A stretch of DNA of 64,000 bases from Psychrobacillus sp. FSL K6-2836. Its GTDB lineage: Bacteria > Bacillota > Bacilli > Bacillales_A > Planococcaceae. The first letter of the stretch is position 1, and every line of letters begins with the position of its first letter. The position numbers were made by a program, and so were the translations under genes. This document shows positions 1-8,066 of this stretch, one piece after another. The notes under the pieces were generated by a model. That model worked only from the letters and a program-made list of their open reading frames with translations. It searched no databases and was not told the origin of the DNA. Location of the stretch: contig NZ_JBBOOM010000001.1 in the NCBI RefSeq assembly GCF_038003085.1, forward strand, positions 682,001-746,000, read 5' to 3'.

Positions 1-90
1 ATCGGTGAATGCTTCTAAAGCCTCATAAACACCTTTTACGATTTCATGAGGTGCATTGTCGCCGCCCATTGCATCTATTGAAATTTTCAT
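1..90 (-). CDS. plsX: Phosphate acyltransferase PlsX (N-terminal 30 codons only)
   Basis: The first 30 residues are visible before the gene runs off the window edge. They begin [16 protein letters not shown], the highly conserved PlsX amino end. PlsX converts acyl-ACP to acyl-phosphate for phosphatidic acid synthesis at the membrane. The ATG at 88-90 is preceded by an AGGTG ribosome site, and it starts 14 bases after the fapR stop, so the two are almost certainly cotranscribed from the FapR-controlled promoter, as in Bacillus subtilis. The identification rests on the N-terminus plus position; the catalytic part lies outside the window. Confidence 0.93.
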   Translation of the reverse strand, partial: MKISIDAMGGDNAPHEIVKGVYEALEAFTD

Positions 91-104
91 TTTAATCACC
101 TTTT

Positions 105-671
105 TTATGACATCGTTACTCTGTACATGCTAAATTGACCAACGAAAACCGTCTCATTTCCAACTTTGCTAGTCACTTCTATTAACGTACTATTCTTTTG
201 TGTATCACTGTTTGTTACAACCGCTTTTGCAATTACCCGATCTCCTGCTTTCACAGGTTTGACAAATGTAAGGTTAGATTTTCGAGTAAGTGCTAAATCA
301 TCATTAATAACCGCAACAGCCAATGAATTAGCTTGGGCAAATAAATGGTGTCCCCTCGCGATACCATTTCTAGCAAATACATGATCCTTTGTAATATCCA
401 ATATCGAAATGGCTTGCTTATCAAGATCTATATCAATAATCTCTCCAATTACTTCATCGATTGGAAGAGATTTGACCTCTTCATCAAAGTTATGAGCAGC
501 TACTGATTTAATACGCTCACGTAGTTCTGGAATAGATAATTCCATTCTATCCAACCGGATAGTTTGAACACTCACATGAAAATTAGATGCTAAATTTTCA
601 TCTGTAATAAACGGATTTTTCTCTAGCGTCTCAAAAAGTAATTTCTGCCTATCCTTTTTGGAGTATTTCAT
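105..671 (-). CDS. fapR: Fatty acid and phospholipid biosynthesis repressor FapR
   Basis: 188 residues, the usual FapR length. Residues about 1-60 form a DeoR-like helix-turn-helix ([19 protein letters not shown], then [10 protein letters not shown]), and residues about 90-188 form a hot-dog domain that in this family binds malonyl-CoA ([19 protein letters not shown]). FapR represses fab and pls genes until malonyl-CoA releases it. The gene lies directly upstream of plsX with a 14-base gap. A 17-bp FapR box sits just upstream of this gene, implying autoregulation. The start ATG has a GGTGG site 7 bases upstream. Identification is firm from domain order, context and operator. Confidence 0.96.
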   Translation of the reverse strand: MKYSKKDRQKLLFETLEKNPFITDENLASNFHVSVQTIRLDRMELSIPELRERIKSVAAHNFDEEVKSLPIDEVIGEIIDIDLDKQAISILDITKDHVFARNGIARGHHLFAQANSLAVAVINDDLALTRKSNLTFVKPVKAGDRVIAKAVVTNSDTQKNSTLIEVTSKVGNETVFVGQFSMYRVTMS

Positions 672-686
672 TTCTTCACCACCATT

Positions 687-703
687 TTAGCACTTGGTAC
701 TAA
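687..703. promoter_or_regulatory. FapR operator
   Basis: The 17 bp TTAGCACTTGGTACTAA is an imperfect palindrome that matches the known FapR box pattern (TTAGTACC followed by a mirrored half). It lies immediately downstream of the -10 element of the fapR promoter, over the expected transcription start, so a bound repressor would block initiation. That is the autoregulatory arrangement known for fapR-plsX-fabD. Confidence 0.87.
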
Positions 704-707
704 TATC

Positions 708-736
708 AGTATATAAATATTAAAAAAAGAATGCAA
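708..736 (-). promoter_or_regulatory. Sigma-A promoter of fapR-plsX
   Basis: On the minus strand TTGCAT (731-736), a 17-base spacer and TATACT (708-713) make a strong sigma-A promoter. It is placed so that transcription begins near 701, inside the FapR operator. The -35 hexamer also lies in the distal arm of the recG terminator hairpin. Confidence 0.78.
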
Positions 737-764
737 GAATAGATTCAAAATCATTCTTACATTC
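722..764 (-). terminator. Rho-independent terminator of recG
   Basis: Reading the minus strand, GAATGTAAGAAT pairs with ATTCTTGCATTC (one mismatch) around a short loop and is followed by seven T residues. It begins 4 bases after the recG stop. Its 3-prime arm contains the -35 box of the fapR promoter, so terminator and next promoter share bases. Confidence 0.75.
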
Positions 765-767
765 TCT

Positions 768-2816
768 TTAATCAATTCGTTCACCATCCATAGCTTTTGA
801 ATTTATTAGCATTTCCCGAAGTACGGCCAGTTCATCCGAATCCCAAAATTCTTTAGACTCTAATAACCTTTCAGCATCTACCTTAGCAGTATTCAGTGCA
901 CGATAATCGTGAACAAGATCTGCTACTTTAAATTCCGGAAGTCCACTTTGTTTCTTTCCAAAAAAGTCGCCAGGACCTCGAAGCTCTAAATCTTTTTCGG
1001 CTAGAATAAATCCATCATTTGTCTCGGTCATGGAAGTCATTCGCTCTTTTCCTTCTTCGGACTTCGGATCAGCTAACAATATACAATACGATTGATGCTC
1101 TCCTCGACCAACTCGACCACGTAATTGATGTAGTTGAGCTAATCCAAAACGTTCTGCATCGAAGATAATCATAAATGTTGCATTCGGAACATTCACGCCA
1201 ACCTCAACAACCGTAGTAGAAACTAATACTTGTATGTTTCCTTCCGAGAAATCTCTCATCACTTGCTCTTTCTCATCCGAATGGAGTCTTCCATGCATTA
1301 AACCAACTGTGGAATTGCCCCCCAGTTCCTCTGCCATCATGTTATACACATCTACTGCATTTTGCACATCGAGCTTTTCAGACTCCTCGATTAAAGGGCA
1401 AATTATATATGCTTGTCTTCCAGTGGCTAGTTCATTTTTTAATCGAGCTATCAATTTATGTAGCTGATCAGGTTTCATCCAATGAGTTTCAATTTTCTTA
1501 CGACCAGCAGGCATTTCATCAATAATGGAAACATCCATTTCACCAAAAGCTGTGATTGCTAAAGTTCGAGGGATTGGAGTCGCAGTCATAAATAGTACAT
1601 CCGGATTTTCACCTTTATCTTTTAGTACCCTACGTTGCTCTACACCAAATCGATGCTGCTCATCTGTGATAACTAGTCCAAGTTTTTTAAATGCAACATC
1701 TGGTTGTATTAATGCATGTGTTCCTATCAAAAGATCTATAGTTCCGGCTTCAAGATTTTCTAACACTGCTCTTCTTGCTTTAGCTTTTGTAGAACCTGTC
1801 AGCAAAGCAATTCTGACTCCTATAGGAGCTAACCATTCGTCAAGCGAGCTAGCGTGCTGCTCAGCCAATATTTCGGTAGGAGCCATTAATGCTCCTTGAT
1901 ACCCCGCTGTAATTACAGCATATAAGCAAATAGCGGCAACTATAGTTTTCCCAGAACCAACATCTCCTTGTAGTAGACGATTCATGCGGTGAGGTTCACG
2001 TAAGTCTCTACAAATTTCATTGACAACTCTTTTTTGAGCATTTGTCAGTTCATAGGGTAAGGTTTCGATTAGCTTTTTAACTAAATCATTATGAAAGATA
2101 ATCCCATTCCCAACGTTTTGTTCTTTTCGAACCTTTTTAATAGCTTGCATTTTTAGTTGAAAAACGAGTAACTCCTCATAAACAAAGCGTCTTCTAGCGT
2201 CTTTGGAATGCTCCGCGTCTTGCGGAAAATGAATACCTTCTAGAGCATCAGATATACCTGGCAAACGATATGGCACTCGAATTGAAGCAGGTAATGCATC
2301 TATTAGGGTTTCCTTCATTAGATCCAAGGCCTGTCTCATAAATTTGCGAAATGTTTTTTGATTGATCGAACCTTTTAGAGAATATACTGGTTCAAAATCC
2401 TGTAAGTCTGTTTTTGGACCAATTGAAAAAGTGGAGACATTTATGACCTGTCTGCCTCGATCCCATTTACCTGATACTGTAACGATAGAACCAGGAATAA
2501 TCTTGTCTTTTAAATATCCTTGGTTAAAAAATACCGCTTTTATTAAATGCTGTCCTGCAAGTATACGAACTTGCATTCTGGATTTGTTCTTCCCTAAAAA
2601 AAGAAGTGAAGGCTCGCTTTCGACCCTTCCTTCTACTGTGACACGTTCATTATGAGCTGTTTCTGCTAGGTTTTTCAGCCGGAAATCCTCATGTCTATAT
2701 GGGAATGTCAAGACTAAATCTTCTAATGTAATAATACCCAGGTCCTGTAAAGCGTTAGCTGTCCCACTTCCCACTCCCTTTAAGGAAGTAACTAAATCAT
2801 TTCTACTAGTTTCCAC
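768..2816 (-). CDS. recG: ATP-dependent DNA helicase RecG
   Basis: 682 residues, the normal RecG length. An N-terminal wedge/OB region with GVGSGTANALQDLGI is followed by two helicase lobes with Walker A GDVGSGKT (about residue 285), the DEQH box (about 385), MTATPIPRTLA, and the motif VI region QLRGRVGRGEHQSYC. RecG remodels stalled replication forks and Holliday junctions. It is the last gene of the sdaAB-sdaAA-recG unit: its start overlaps the end of sdaAA by 11 bases, which suggests translational coupling. B. subtilis has the same neighbours. Confidence 0.97.
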   Translation of the reverse strand: METSRNDLVTSLKGVGSGTANALQDLGIITLEDLVLTFPYRHEDFRLKNLAETAHNERVTVEGRVESEPSLLFLGKNKSRMQVRILAGQHLIKAVFFNQGYLKDKIIPGSIVTVSGKWDRGRQVINVSTFSIGPKTDLQDFEPVYSLKGSINQKTFRKFMRQALDLMKETLIDALPASIRVPYRLPGISDALEGIHFPQDAEHSKDARRRFVYEELLVFQLKMQAIKKVRKEQNVGNGIIFHNDLVKKLIETLPYELTNAQKRVVNEICRDLREPHRMNRLLQGDVGSGKTIVAAICLYAVITAGYQGALMAPTEILAEQHASSLDEWLAPIGVRIALLTGSTKAKARRAVLENLEAGTIDLLIGTHALIQPDVAFKKLGLVITDEQHRFGVEQRRVLKDKGENPDVLFMTATPIPRTLAITAFGEMDVSIIDEMPAGRKKIETHWMKPDQLHKLIARLKNELATGRQAYIICPLIEESEKLDVQNAVDVYNMMAEELGGNSTVGLMHGRLHSDEKEQVMRDFSEGNIQVLVSTTVVEVGVNVPNATFMIIFDAERFGLAQLHQLRGRVGRGEHQSYCILLADPKSEEGKERMTSMTETNDGFILAEKDLELRGPGDFFGKKQSGLPEFKVADLVHDYRALNTAKVDAERLLESKEFWDSDELAVLREMLINSKAMDGERID

Positions 2817-3705
2817 TTCCTACTACTGCTCCACCAAAAATTTTAGCTTCTAACCACTTGCCAGTAGGAGTTGCTGCAAGACCACCTTGACCTGTTTCTC
2901 TTAGGGAAGCTGGCATCGTTTGCCCAATTTTATACATAGCATCAATTACTTCATCACAAGGAATTCGACTCGTCACTCCCGCAAGTGCCATATCTGCTGC
3001 CACTAAAGAATTGGAAGCGCCCATCGCATTTCTTTTCACGCAAGGCACTTCTACTAGCCCAGCTACAGGGTCACAAACTAAGCCAAGCATGTTTTTTAAG
3101 GTTATCGCAAAAGCTTCAGCACATTGAGCAGGAGATCCTCCAGCCATTTCAACGATTGCTGCAGCAGCCATTCCAGAGGCAGATCCAACTTCTGCCTGAC
3201 AACCACCCGCTGCTCCTGAAATAGAAGCATTATTTGCCACCACAAATCCAAAAGCCCCAGATGTAAACAAATAGCGTATCATCTGTTCTCTTGTAGGATT
3301 CAATTTGTTTTTCACTGCAAATAAAGTACCAGGAACTACTCCTGCCGAACCCGCTGTCGGAGTTGCACATATTGTGCCCATGGCAGCATTCACTTCGTTC
3401 GTTGCAACTGCCTTACTTACTGCATCTAACATAAGCTCTCCAGTTAACGTATTCCCTTTTTTAAGATAGTTTTGTAAAAGAACGGCGTCTCCACCAGTTA
3501 ATCCTGAAGTAGAATGAACGCCTCGTAATCCTTTTTCTACAGCCTCTTCCATGACCGTCAAATTGCGATCCATTTGAGCCATTATTTCTTCTCTGGAACG
3601 ATCTGTAATCATTATTTCTTGTTCTATCATTATTTCAGAGATAAGTTTATTTTCCTGGGTTGCTCGCTCCACTAATTCACGAACATTACGAAATAGAACT
3701 TCCAT
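2806..3705 (-). CDS. sdaAA: L-serine dehydratase, alpha subunit
   Basis: 299 residues, typical of the alpha chain of the two-subunit iron-sulfur L-serine dehydratase, which deaminates serine to pyruvate. Conserved stretches are SGLTGGDAV, GTICATPTAGSAGVVPG and CDPVAGLVEVPC. Cysteines at about 113, 169, 211 and 222 are candidates for the 4Fe-4S cluster. It follows sdaAB with a 12-base gap and overlaps recG by 11 bases. Family and partner gene agree, so confidence is high. Confidence 0.96.
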   Translation of the reverse strand: MEVLFRNVRELVERATQENKLISEIMIEQEIMITDRSREEIMAQMDRNLTVMEEAVEKGLRGVHSTSGLTGGDAVLLQNYLKKGNTLTGELMLDAVSKAVATNEVNAAMGTICATPTAGSAGVVPGTLFAVKNKLNPTREQMIRYLFTSGAFGFVVANNASISGAAGGCQAEVGSASGMAAAAIVEMAGGSPAQCAEAFAITLKNMLGLVCDPVAGLVEVPCVKRNAMGASNSLVAADMALAGVTSRIPCDEVIDAMYKIGQTMPASLRETGQGGLAATPTGKWLEAKIFGGAVVGSGN

Positions 3706-3717
3706 TTGTATTCCCCC

Positions 3718-4380
3718 TTAATCGGCGATTCTTGTTACTTGCGTAATATTAGGTAATTCGCCAATTTCTTTTAATATTTGTGCATTCACATTTTGATCGA
3801 CTTCAATAACCATTAATGCCATATTTCCTTTTTCTCGACGCGAAACTTCCATATGCCCAATATTAATATCGTATTTTGCTAAACAGTTTGACACACTTGC
3901 AATGCAACCCGAACGATCCTCATGAACTACTAAAATAGCAGCCATATCTCCAGAAAGACGTAGTGGAAAACCATTTAACTCCGTAATTTCTGTCTTTCCT
4001 CCACCAATTGAAATTCCGACCATAGACATTTCTGAGCTTTCATCACCAATGATGATGCGAGCGGTATTAGGATGCTCAGTATGTGCAGTTTCTGGAATAA
4101 ATTCATATGTTAACCCTGCTTGTTCTGCATCCTTAAACGCCGTCTTTATACGTTCATCAAATGTATCGTAATCTAGCAATCCGCCAATAATTGCTATGTC
4201 TGTTCCATGTCCTTTATATGTTTCTGCAAAAGATCCATATAAATGTATTTTAGCCCAAGTAGGCTGTTTTCCAAATAAGTCTCTAGCCACTCTTCCAATA
4301 CGAGCCGCTCCAGCAGTATGAGAGGAGGATGGACCAATCATGACTGGTCCGATAATATCAAAAACAGATTTAAATTTCAC
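3718..4380 (-). CDS. sdaAB: L-serine dehydratase, beta subunit
   Basis: 220 residues. The N-terminus (SVFDIIGPVMIGPSSSHTAGA) is the family hallmark, and the last 75 or so residues form an ACT domain (AAILVVHEDRSGCIASVSN, then NIGHMEVSRREKGN), a small-molecule sensing fold. With SdaAA it makes the Fe-S serine dehydratase. The ATG is preceded by GGAGG with 7 bases between. It is the first gene of the sdaAB-sdaAA-recG unit. Confidence 0.96.
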   Translation of the reverse strand: MKFKSVFDIIGPVMIGPSSSHTAGAARIGRVARDLFGKQPTWAKIHLYGSFAETYKGHGTDIAIIGGLLDYDTFDERIKTAFKDAEQAGLTYEFIPETAHTEHPNTARIIIGDESSEMSMVGISIGGGKTEITELNGFPLRLSGDMAAILVVHEDRSGCIASVSNCLAKYDINIGHMEVSRREKGNMALMVIEVDQNVNAQILKEIGELPNITQVTRIAD

Positions 4381-4413
4381 TGATTAAACCTCCATAAGAT
4401 GTTTTGTACTCCC

Positions 4414-4442
4414 ATTTTACACTCAAAATCCAAAATAAACAA
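4414..4442 (-). promoter_or_regulatory. Possible promoter of sdaAB-sdaAA-recG
   Basis: On the minus strand TTGTTT (4437-4442), a 17-base spacer and TAAAAT (4414-4419) lie 34 bases upstream of sdaAB. The -35 box is weak, so this is only the best candidate. The rest of the 4443-4652 stretch is AT-rich, with no gene that I can see. Confidence 0.4.
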
Positions 4443-4652
4443 AGTATTGTCTATTGTCTAGAGTGAATGGAGTAAGAGGATATATTATCAATTATATGTT
4501 TTAGGATATGACTCAAGACGATATATGCCGTGGATCAGAAGCTAAAATCTAAAAAAAGCATACTCCTAAATGGATAAATCTACCGTTTAGCAAGTAAATC
4601 CTCATATAACACATTTAACTGACATACAAAATAGTTTAGCTGGTCTATTTGA

Positions 4653-4694
4653 CAAAAAAACCATGTAGAAGAAATAAATGTCTCCACATGGTTT
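4653..4694 (-). terminator. Terminator of the yloU-fakA unit
   Basis: On the minus strand AACCATGTGGAGA pairs with TTCTACATGGTT across a 10-base loop and runs into a T tract. It starts 6 bases after the fakA stop. Confidence 0.85.
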
Positions 4695-4699
4695 TTGAA

Positions 4700-6355
4700 T
4701 TATTCTACAGATAAAATATATGGGTACAACGGCTGTTTGCCATTATACACTTCTACTTCTACATCTTCATATTGAGCTTCGATAAAAGCAGCGAATTCAT
4801 TTGCTTCCTCTTCACTTACGTCTTCTCCGTAAATGACAGTAACTATTTCAGCTTCTTCATCCATTAATGTTTGGATTAGGCTAGTAGTTACTTCTTTTAA
4901 AGAAGGATTTGAAAGAACAATTTTACCTTCTGCAAGCGCCATGAAATCATCTTTTTTAATTTCGACTCCATCTATTGATGTATCACGAACAGCAAATGTT
5001 ACTTGTCCAGTTTTGACATGTGCATACGCTTCGCTCATATTGTTTTTATTTTCTTCCACAGTTGCTTGTGGGTTAAAGGCTAATATTGCAGCCATACCTT
5101 GCGGGATAGTTTTAGTAGGAACTACAGCAGCTTCAATCCCTAGTATTTCCGCAGCTTGCTCTGCAGCCATTACAATATTTTTGTTGTTTGGTAAGATCAA
5201 GACACGCTCTGCTCCAACAGCTTCAACAGCTTTCACGATATCCTCTGTGGATGGATTCATCGTTTGTCCACCTTCGATAACTGCTGATGCGCCTAAGCTT
5301 TTTAATAGTTCCGAAACACCAGTACCCATAGCTACAGTAACAATTGCATATGGATGAACTTCTGCTTTTTTCTTTGTTGCTTCAGTTGAATATCCTTCTC
5401 CAACGATTTCAGTATGTTGTTGACGCATATTTTCAATTTTAATCTTGATGAGGTCACCATATTGTTGACCGTATGTTAAAACCTCACCAGGTGTTTCTGA
5501 ATGAATATGAATTTTCGCAATTTCATCGTCAGAAATCACTAGCAAAGAATCACCATACTCGCTTAAGTCATTCCGGAAAGCCGTTTCATCAAATGCTTTT
5601 TTACCATCCTCGAAACGAACCATAAATTCTGTACAAAAGCCGAATTCAATATCTGCAGTATCCATAAAACCTTGAACATTCTTATGGTGCTCCGCACTTA
5701 CAAGGTCATCCATTGAAGAACCTACCGTCTTACTTGGTAACGCTTCCCCTTTTAGACTTGCTAAAAATCCTTCGTATACAAATACTAATCCTTGCCCACC
5801 ACTATCAACTACTCCAACCTCTTTTAAAACTGGCAGAAGATCTGGTGTTCTGTCCAAAGATTTTTTTGCTTCTTCTACTATTGCTTGCATCAGTTCACGA
5901 ATATCTTCCACATCTTCGCTAACCTCTACAGCTTTTCTTGCAGAATCCTTCGCGACTGTTAAGATAGTTCCTTCTACTGGCTTCATCACTGCTTTGTATG
6001 CAGTTTCAACACCGTAATTAAGTGCGTCTGCAAATTGTTTTGCATTTAACACATCCATTTGTTCAATCGATTTACCGAAACCACGGAACAATTGTGATAA
6101 AATAACGCCTGAATTTCCACGAGCCCCCATAAGTAAACCTTTTGAGAGTGCTTGCGCTGTTTTCCCAATATGTTCATTTGTATGCGCAGCTGTTTCTTTT
6201 GCACCTGAGGTCATGGATAGATTCATATTAGTACCTGTGTCACCATCTGGAACAGGAAATACATTTAATGCATCTACATAATCCGCATTCTGGAAAAGGT
6301 GATGTGCTCCCATCTGAACCATGTCTGCAAATTGGATACCATTGATTGATTTCAT
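4700..6355 (-). CDS. fakA: DAK-phosphatase domain fatty acid kinase FakA (YloV)
   Basis: 551 residues. The N-terminal DAK-L nucleotide-binding domain carries NVFPVPDGDTGTNMN at 31-45, whose aspartates bind Mg-ATP in this family. A DAK phosphatase-like C-terminal part follows, ending in YNGKQPLYPYILSVE, the usual YloV tail. FakA phosphorylates exogenous fatty acids bound by FakB (DegV-family) partners, feeding the PlsX/PlsY pathway; plsX lies 5 kb away. It follows yloU by 17 bases. The kinase role is known for Staphylococcus homologues and inferred here. Confidence 0.94.
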   Translation of the reverse strand: MKSINGIQFADMVQMGAHHLFQNADYVDALNVFPVPDGDTGTNMNLSMTSGAKETAAHTNEHIGKTAQALSKGLLMGARGNSGVILSQLFRGFGKSIEQMDVLNAKQFADALNYGVETAYKAVMKPVEGTILTVAKDSARKAVEVSEDVEDIRELMQAIVEEAKKSLDRTPDLLPVLKEVGVVDSGGQGLVFVYEGFLASLKGEALPSKTVGSSMDDLVSAEHHKNVQGFMDTADIEFGFCTEFMVRFEDGKKAFDETAFRNDLSEYGDSLLVISDDEIAKIHIHSETPGEVLTYGQQYGDLIKIKIENMRQQHTEIVGEGYSTEATKKKAEVHPYAIVTVAMGTGVSELLKSLGASAVIEGGQTMNPSTEDIVKAVEAVGAERVLILPNNKNIVMAAEQAAEILGIEAAVVPTKTIPQGMAAILAFNPQATVEENKNNMSEAYAHVKTGQVTFAVRDTSIDGVEIKKDDFMALAEGKIVLSNPSLKEVTTSLIQTLMDEEAEIVTVIYGEDVSEEEANEFAAFIEAQYEDVEVEVYNGKQPLYPYILSVE

Positions 6356-6372
6356 TATTTTCTCTCCTTATT

Positions 6373-6735
6373 TCACACGTTTGCCACGCGAACTCCTTGA
6401 ACATACACATTAACGGATTTCACTGACATACCAAGAGATTTGTTTAGTGTGTATTTTACTTTTGACTGTACTTGATAGGCTATTTCTGAAATTTTCGTAC
6501 CGTAGCTAACAATTATATACATGTCAATATGTAGATTTTCTTTTTCTTGTCTCACTAAAACACCTTTAGTGAAATTTTCTTTTCTTAATATGTCTGTTAA
6601 TCCATCTCGAATTTGATGCTTTGATGCCATACCAACTATCCCATAGCATTCAATTGCGGCTCCACCGGCAATTTGAGCAACTGTATCTTGTGATATATCA
6701 ATTAGTCCGAATTCATTTTTCAATTCAATTGACAT
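6373..6735 (-). CDS. yloU: Asp23/YloU family envelope stress protein
   Basis: 120 residues from the chosen ATG, which has GGGAGG 7 bases upstream. A longer reading frame extends to 6819 but has no ribosome site and would enlarge the family's usual size. The Asp23 domain spans nearly the whole protein (VAQIAGGAAIECYGIVGMA, VSYGTKISEIAYQVQ, and SVNVYVQGVRV at the end). Asp23 proteins sit at the membrane and are linked to alkaline and cell-wall stress. It precedes fakA, as in B. subtilis. Confidence 0.93.
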   Translation of the reverse strand: MSIELKNEFGLIDISQDTVAQIAGGAAIECYGIVGMASKHQIRDGLTDILRKENFTKGVLVRQEKENLHIDMYIIVSYGTKISEIAYQVQSKVKYTLNKSLGMSVKSVNVYVQGVRVANV

Positions 6736-6789
6736 GTTAAGACCTCCCAAGTCTTTTTGACTATCCTTTATTGTACTACACCCATTAAA

Positions 6790-6818
6790 ATTATAAAAGA
6801 GACGTTTACTTTCGTCCA
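6790..6818 (-). promoter_or_regulatory. Sigma-A-type promoter of yloU-fakA
   Basis: On the minus strand TGGACG (6813-6818), a 17-base spacer and a perfect TATAAT (6790-6795) lie about 55 bases upstream of the yloU start. Confidence 0.6.
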
Positions 6819-6888
6819 CTTTTTCAATGTTTTGGAATTATATGCAAGTAAATTTAAAGAAAAACCAGAAAAAAAGAGGGTGACCGCT

Positions 6889-7017
6889 TGGATTTTCGCT
6901 GCAGTCGTACGCTTTCCGCAGGGTGAGCGATGAGCCATCCCCGCCGCTTTGGCGTACGTTGGGATGTCTCATTTGCCCACTCATCCGGCAGGAGTCGACG
7001 CCTGCAGCGAAAATCCA
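6889..7017 (-). repeat. Palindrome-ended intergenic element, copy A
   Basis: A 129-bp unit with perfect 17-bp terminal inverted repeats (TTGGATTTTCGCTGCAG and its complement). Read on the minus strand, it aligns along its length with the unit at 7391-7518: shared blocks are a cgactcc segment, a gatgagtg segment, gcggcgg followed by ggctcatc, and ctcaccc followed by gcggaaagcg. It has no coding potential, so a miniature mobile or REP-like repeat is the best description. Confidence 0.8.
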
Positions 7018-7103
7018 AAGAAATTGCTTGCTTATTTAGTATCAGCTTGCTAAAAACAAAATCCTATCCAGTTTTTCGACTGTGTGAGTCTAACAAATGG
7101 CTT

Positions 7104-7172
7104 AGGGCAATAGATCGTTCATTGAAAGCAATCAATTCAACACGAAAGCAACTAGATTCCTGGTAAAAGCAA
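7104..7172. repeat. Degenerate array with 20-21 bp period
   Basis: The heptamer AGGGCAA or AAAGCAA starts at 7104, 7125, 7145 and 7166, a spacing of 21, 20 and 21 bases, embedded in variable sequence. A second array with the same period lies at 52341-52430. Confidence 0.5.
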
Positions 7173-7390
7173 CCGATTATTTAAATAGTATGTTTATTAC
7201 TTGATGTGATACGACTTTGATTTCGAGCTATTCTGGGAACAATATGTCTTAAAGCTATGAACTCGCTAGCTAGCATCTGCTAGACCCTTTTGTAGCGTTC
7301 GAGATGTGCTTTATCACATTCGTAGTGGATATTATATCGCTCAACCATTTTTGTTAATATTTAATTTCGATAAATTAGTATTTTTCCATT

Positions 7391-7518
7391 GATTTTCGCT
7401 ACAGGCGGCGACTCCAGTGGGATCAAGTGAGTAAGATGAGACTTCACAACGTACGTGCAAGCGGCGGTGAAGGCTCATCACTCACCCCACGGAAAGCGTC
7501 CGTCCTGCAGCGAAAATC
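7391..7518 (+). repeat. Palindrome-ended intergenic element, copy B
   Basis: A 128-bp unit starting GATTTTCGCTACAGGCGGCG and ending with the near-complement CCTGCAGCGAAAATC. It is a homologue of copy A in opposite orientation, about 370 bases away. The sequence between the copies (7018-7390) shows only the 20-21 bp array, with no gene that I can support. Confidence 0.8.
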
Positions 7519-7558
7519 TTAGCGGACACTTCATTCAACACACTACGAGGCAGTATCC

Positions 7559-7588
7559 CTAAACGGCGTCTTGCGCTTTTCTATGCTG
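7559..7588 (+). repeat. 30-bp direct repeat, copy 1
   Basis: CTAAACGGCGTCTTGCGCTT followed by TTCTATGCTG, repeated at 7681-7710 with one mismatch (G to A). The interval holds a perfect-arm hairpin (TTGTAG and AAAAGGC, mirrored, 7626-7659). Confidence 0.8.
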
Positions 7589-7680
7589 GCCAGCTCCAGA
7601 CGCCAGTAGCTCGATCGCTTCAGAATTGTAGAAAAGGCAAAATACGCCTTTTACTACAAGTCTTCCAGCGATTTTCGCTG

Positions 7681-7710
7681 CTAAACGGCGTCTTACGCTT
7701 TTCTATGCTG
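7681..7710 (+). repeat. 30-bp direct repeat, copy 2
   Basis: The second copy of the 7559-7588 unit, ending 24 bases upstream of the rpmB -35 box. Confidence 0.8.
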
Positions 7711-7734
7711 TAAAGGTTTTTTTCTTGATAAGTC

Positions 7735-7763
7735 TTGCACTTCATGAAGGTCTGTGGTAAATT
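7735..7763 (+). promoter_or_regulatory. Sigma-A promoter of rpmB
   Basis: TTGCAC (7735-7740), a 17-base spacer and TAAATT (7758-7763), about 65 bases upstream of the rpmB ATG. Confidence 0.65.
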
Positions 7764-7827
7764 ATTAAAGTATGTGAAATATCGAACTGAAAAATCTTTC
7801 AGCTTCTTTTTTAAAGGAGGAAATATA

Positions 7828-8016
7828 ATGCCAAAAGTATGTGCAATCACTGGGCGTAAAGCTCGTTCGGGTAATGCTCGTTCTCACGCAATGAACTCTA
7901 CTAAACGTACATGGGGAGCTAACCTTCAAAAAGTACGTATTCTTGTAGACGGTAAACCAAAACGTGTATGGGTTTCTGCGAGAGCTTTAAAATCAGGAAA
8001 AATTGAGCGCGTTTAA
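7828..8016 (+). CDS. rpmB: 50S ribosomal protein L28
   Basis: 62 residues, the full L28 length, beginning [20 protein letters not shown] and ending SGKIERV. It binds 23S rRNA in the large subunit. The start ATG has a strong AAAGGAGG site; the longer frame beginning at 7735 would run through the promoter. It is the only core gene of this region on the plus strand, as in B. subtilis, where rpmB also opposes spoVM and thiN. It has its own promoter and terminator. Confidence 0.97.
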   Translation: MPKVCAITGRKARSGNARSHAMNSTKRTWGANLQKVRILVDGKPKRVWVSARALKSGKIERV

Positions 8017-8030
8017 TCGCCCTCATAATT

Positions 8031-8066
8031 AATGCCAGACCGACTATAGTCGATCTGGCATTTTTT
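8031..8066 (+). terminator. Terminator of rpmB
   Basis: AATGCCAGA-CCGAC pairs with GTCG-ATCTGGCATT (one mismatch) around TATA and is followed by six T residues. On the minus strand the same hairpin lies just after spoVM but lacks a good T run. Confidence 0.88.

Noticed and set aside
6930-7166. 78-residue plus-strand open frame
   Set aside because: Lies across repeat copy A, has an Arg/Ser-rich composition and no ribosome site.
7104-7172. CRISPR array
   Set aside because: The repeated unit is only 7 bp with a 20-21 bp period and variable sequence; no cas genes are present.
7620-7850. 76-residue minus-strand frame over the rpmB start
   Set aside because: Runs antisense through the rpmB promoter and leader; no protein-family resemblance.
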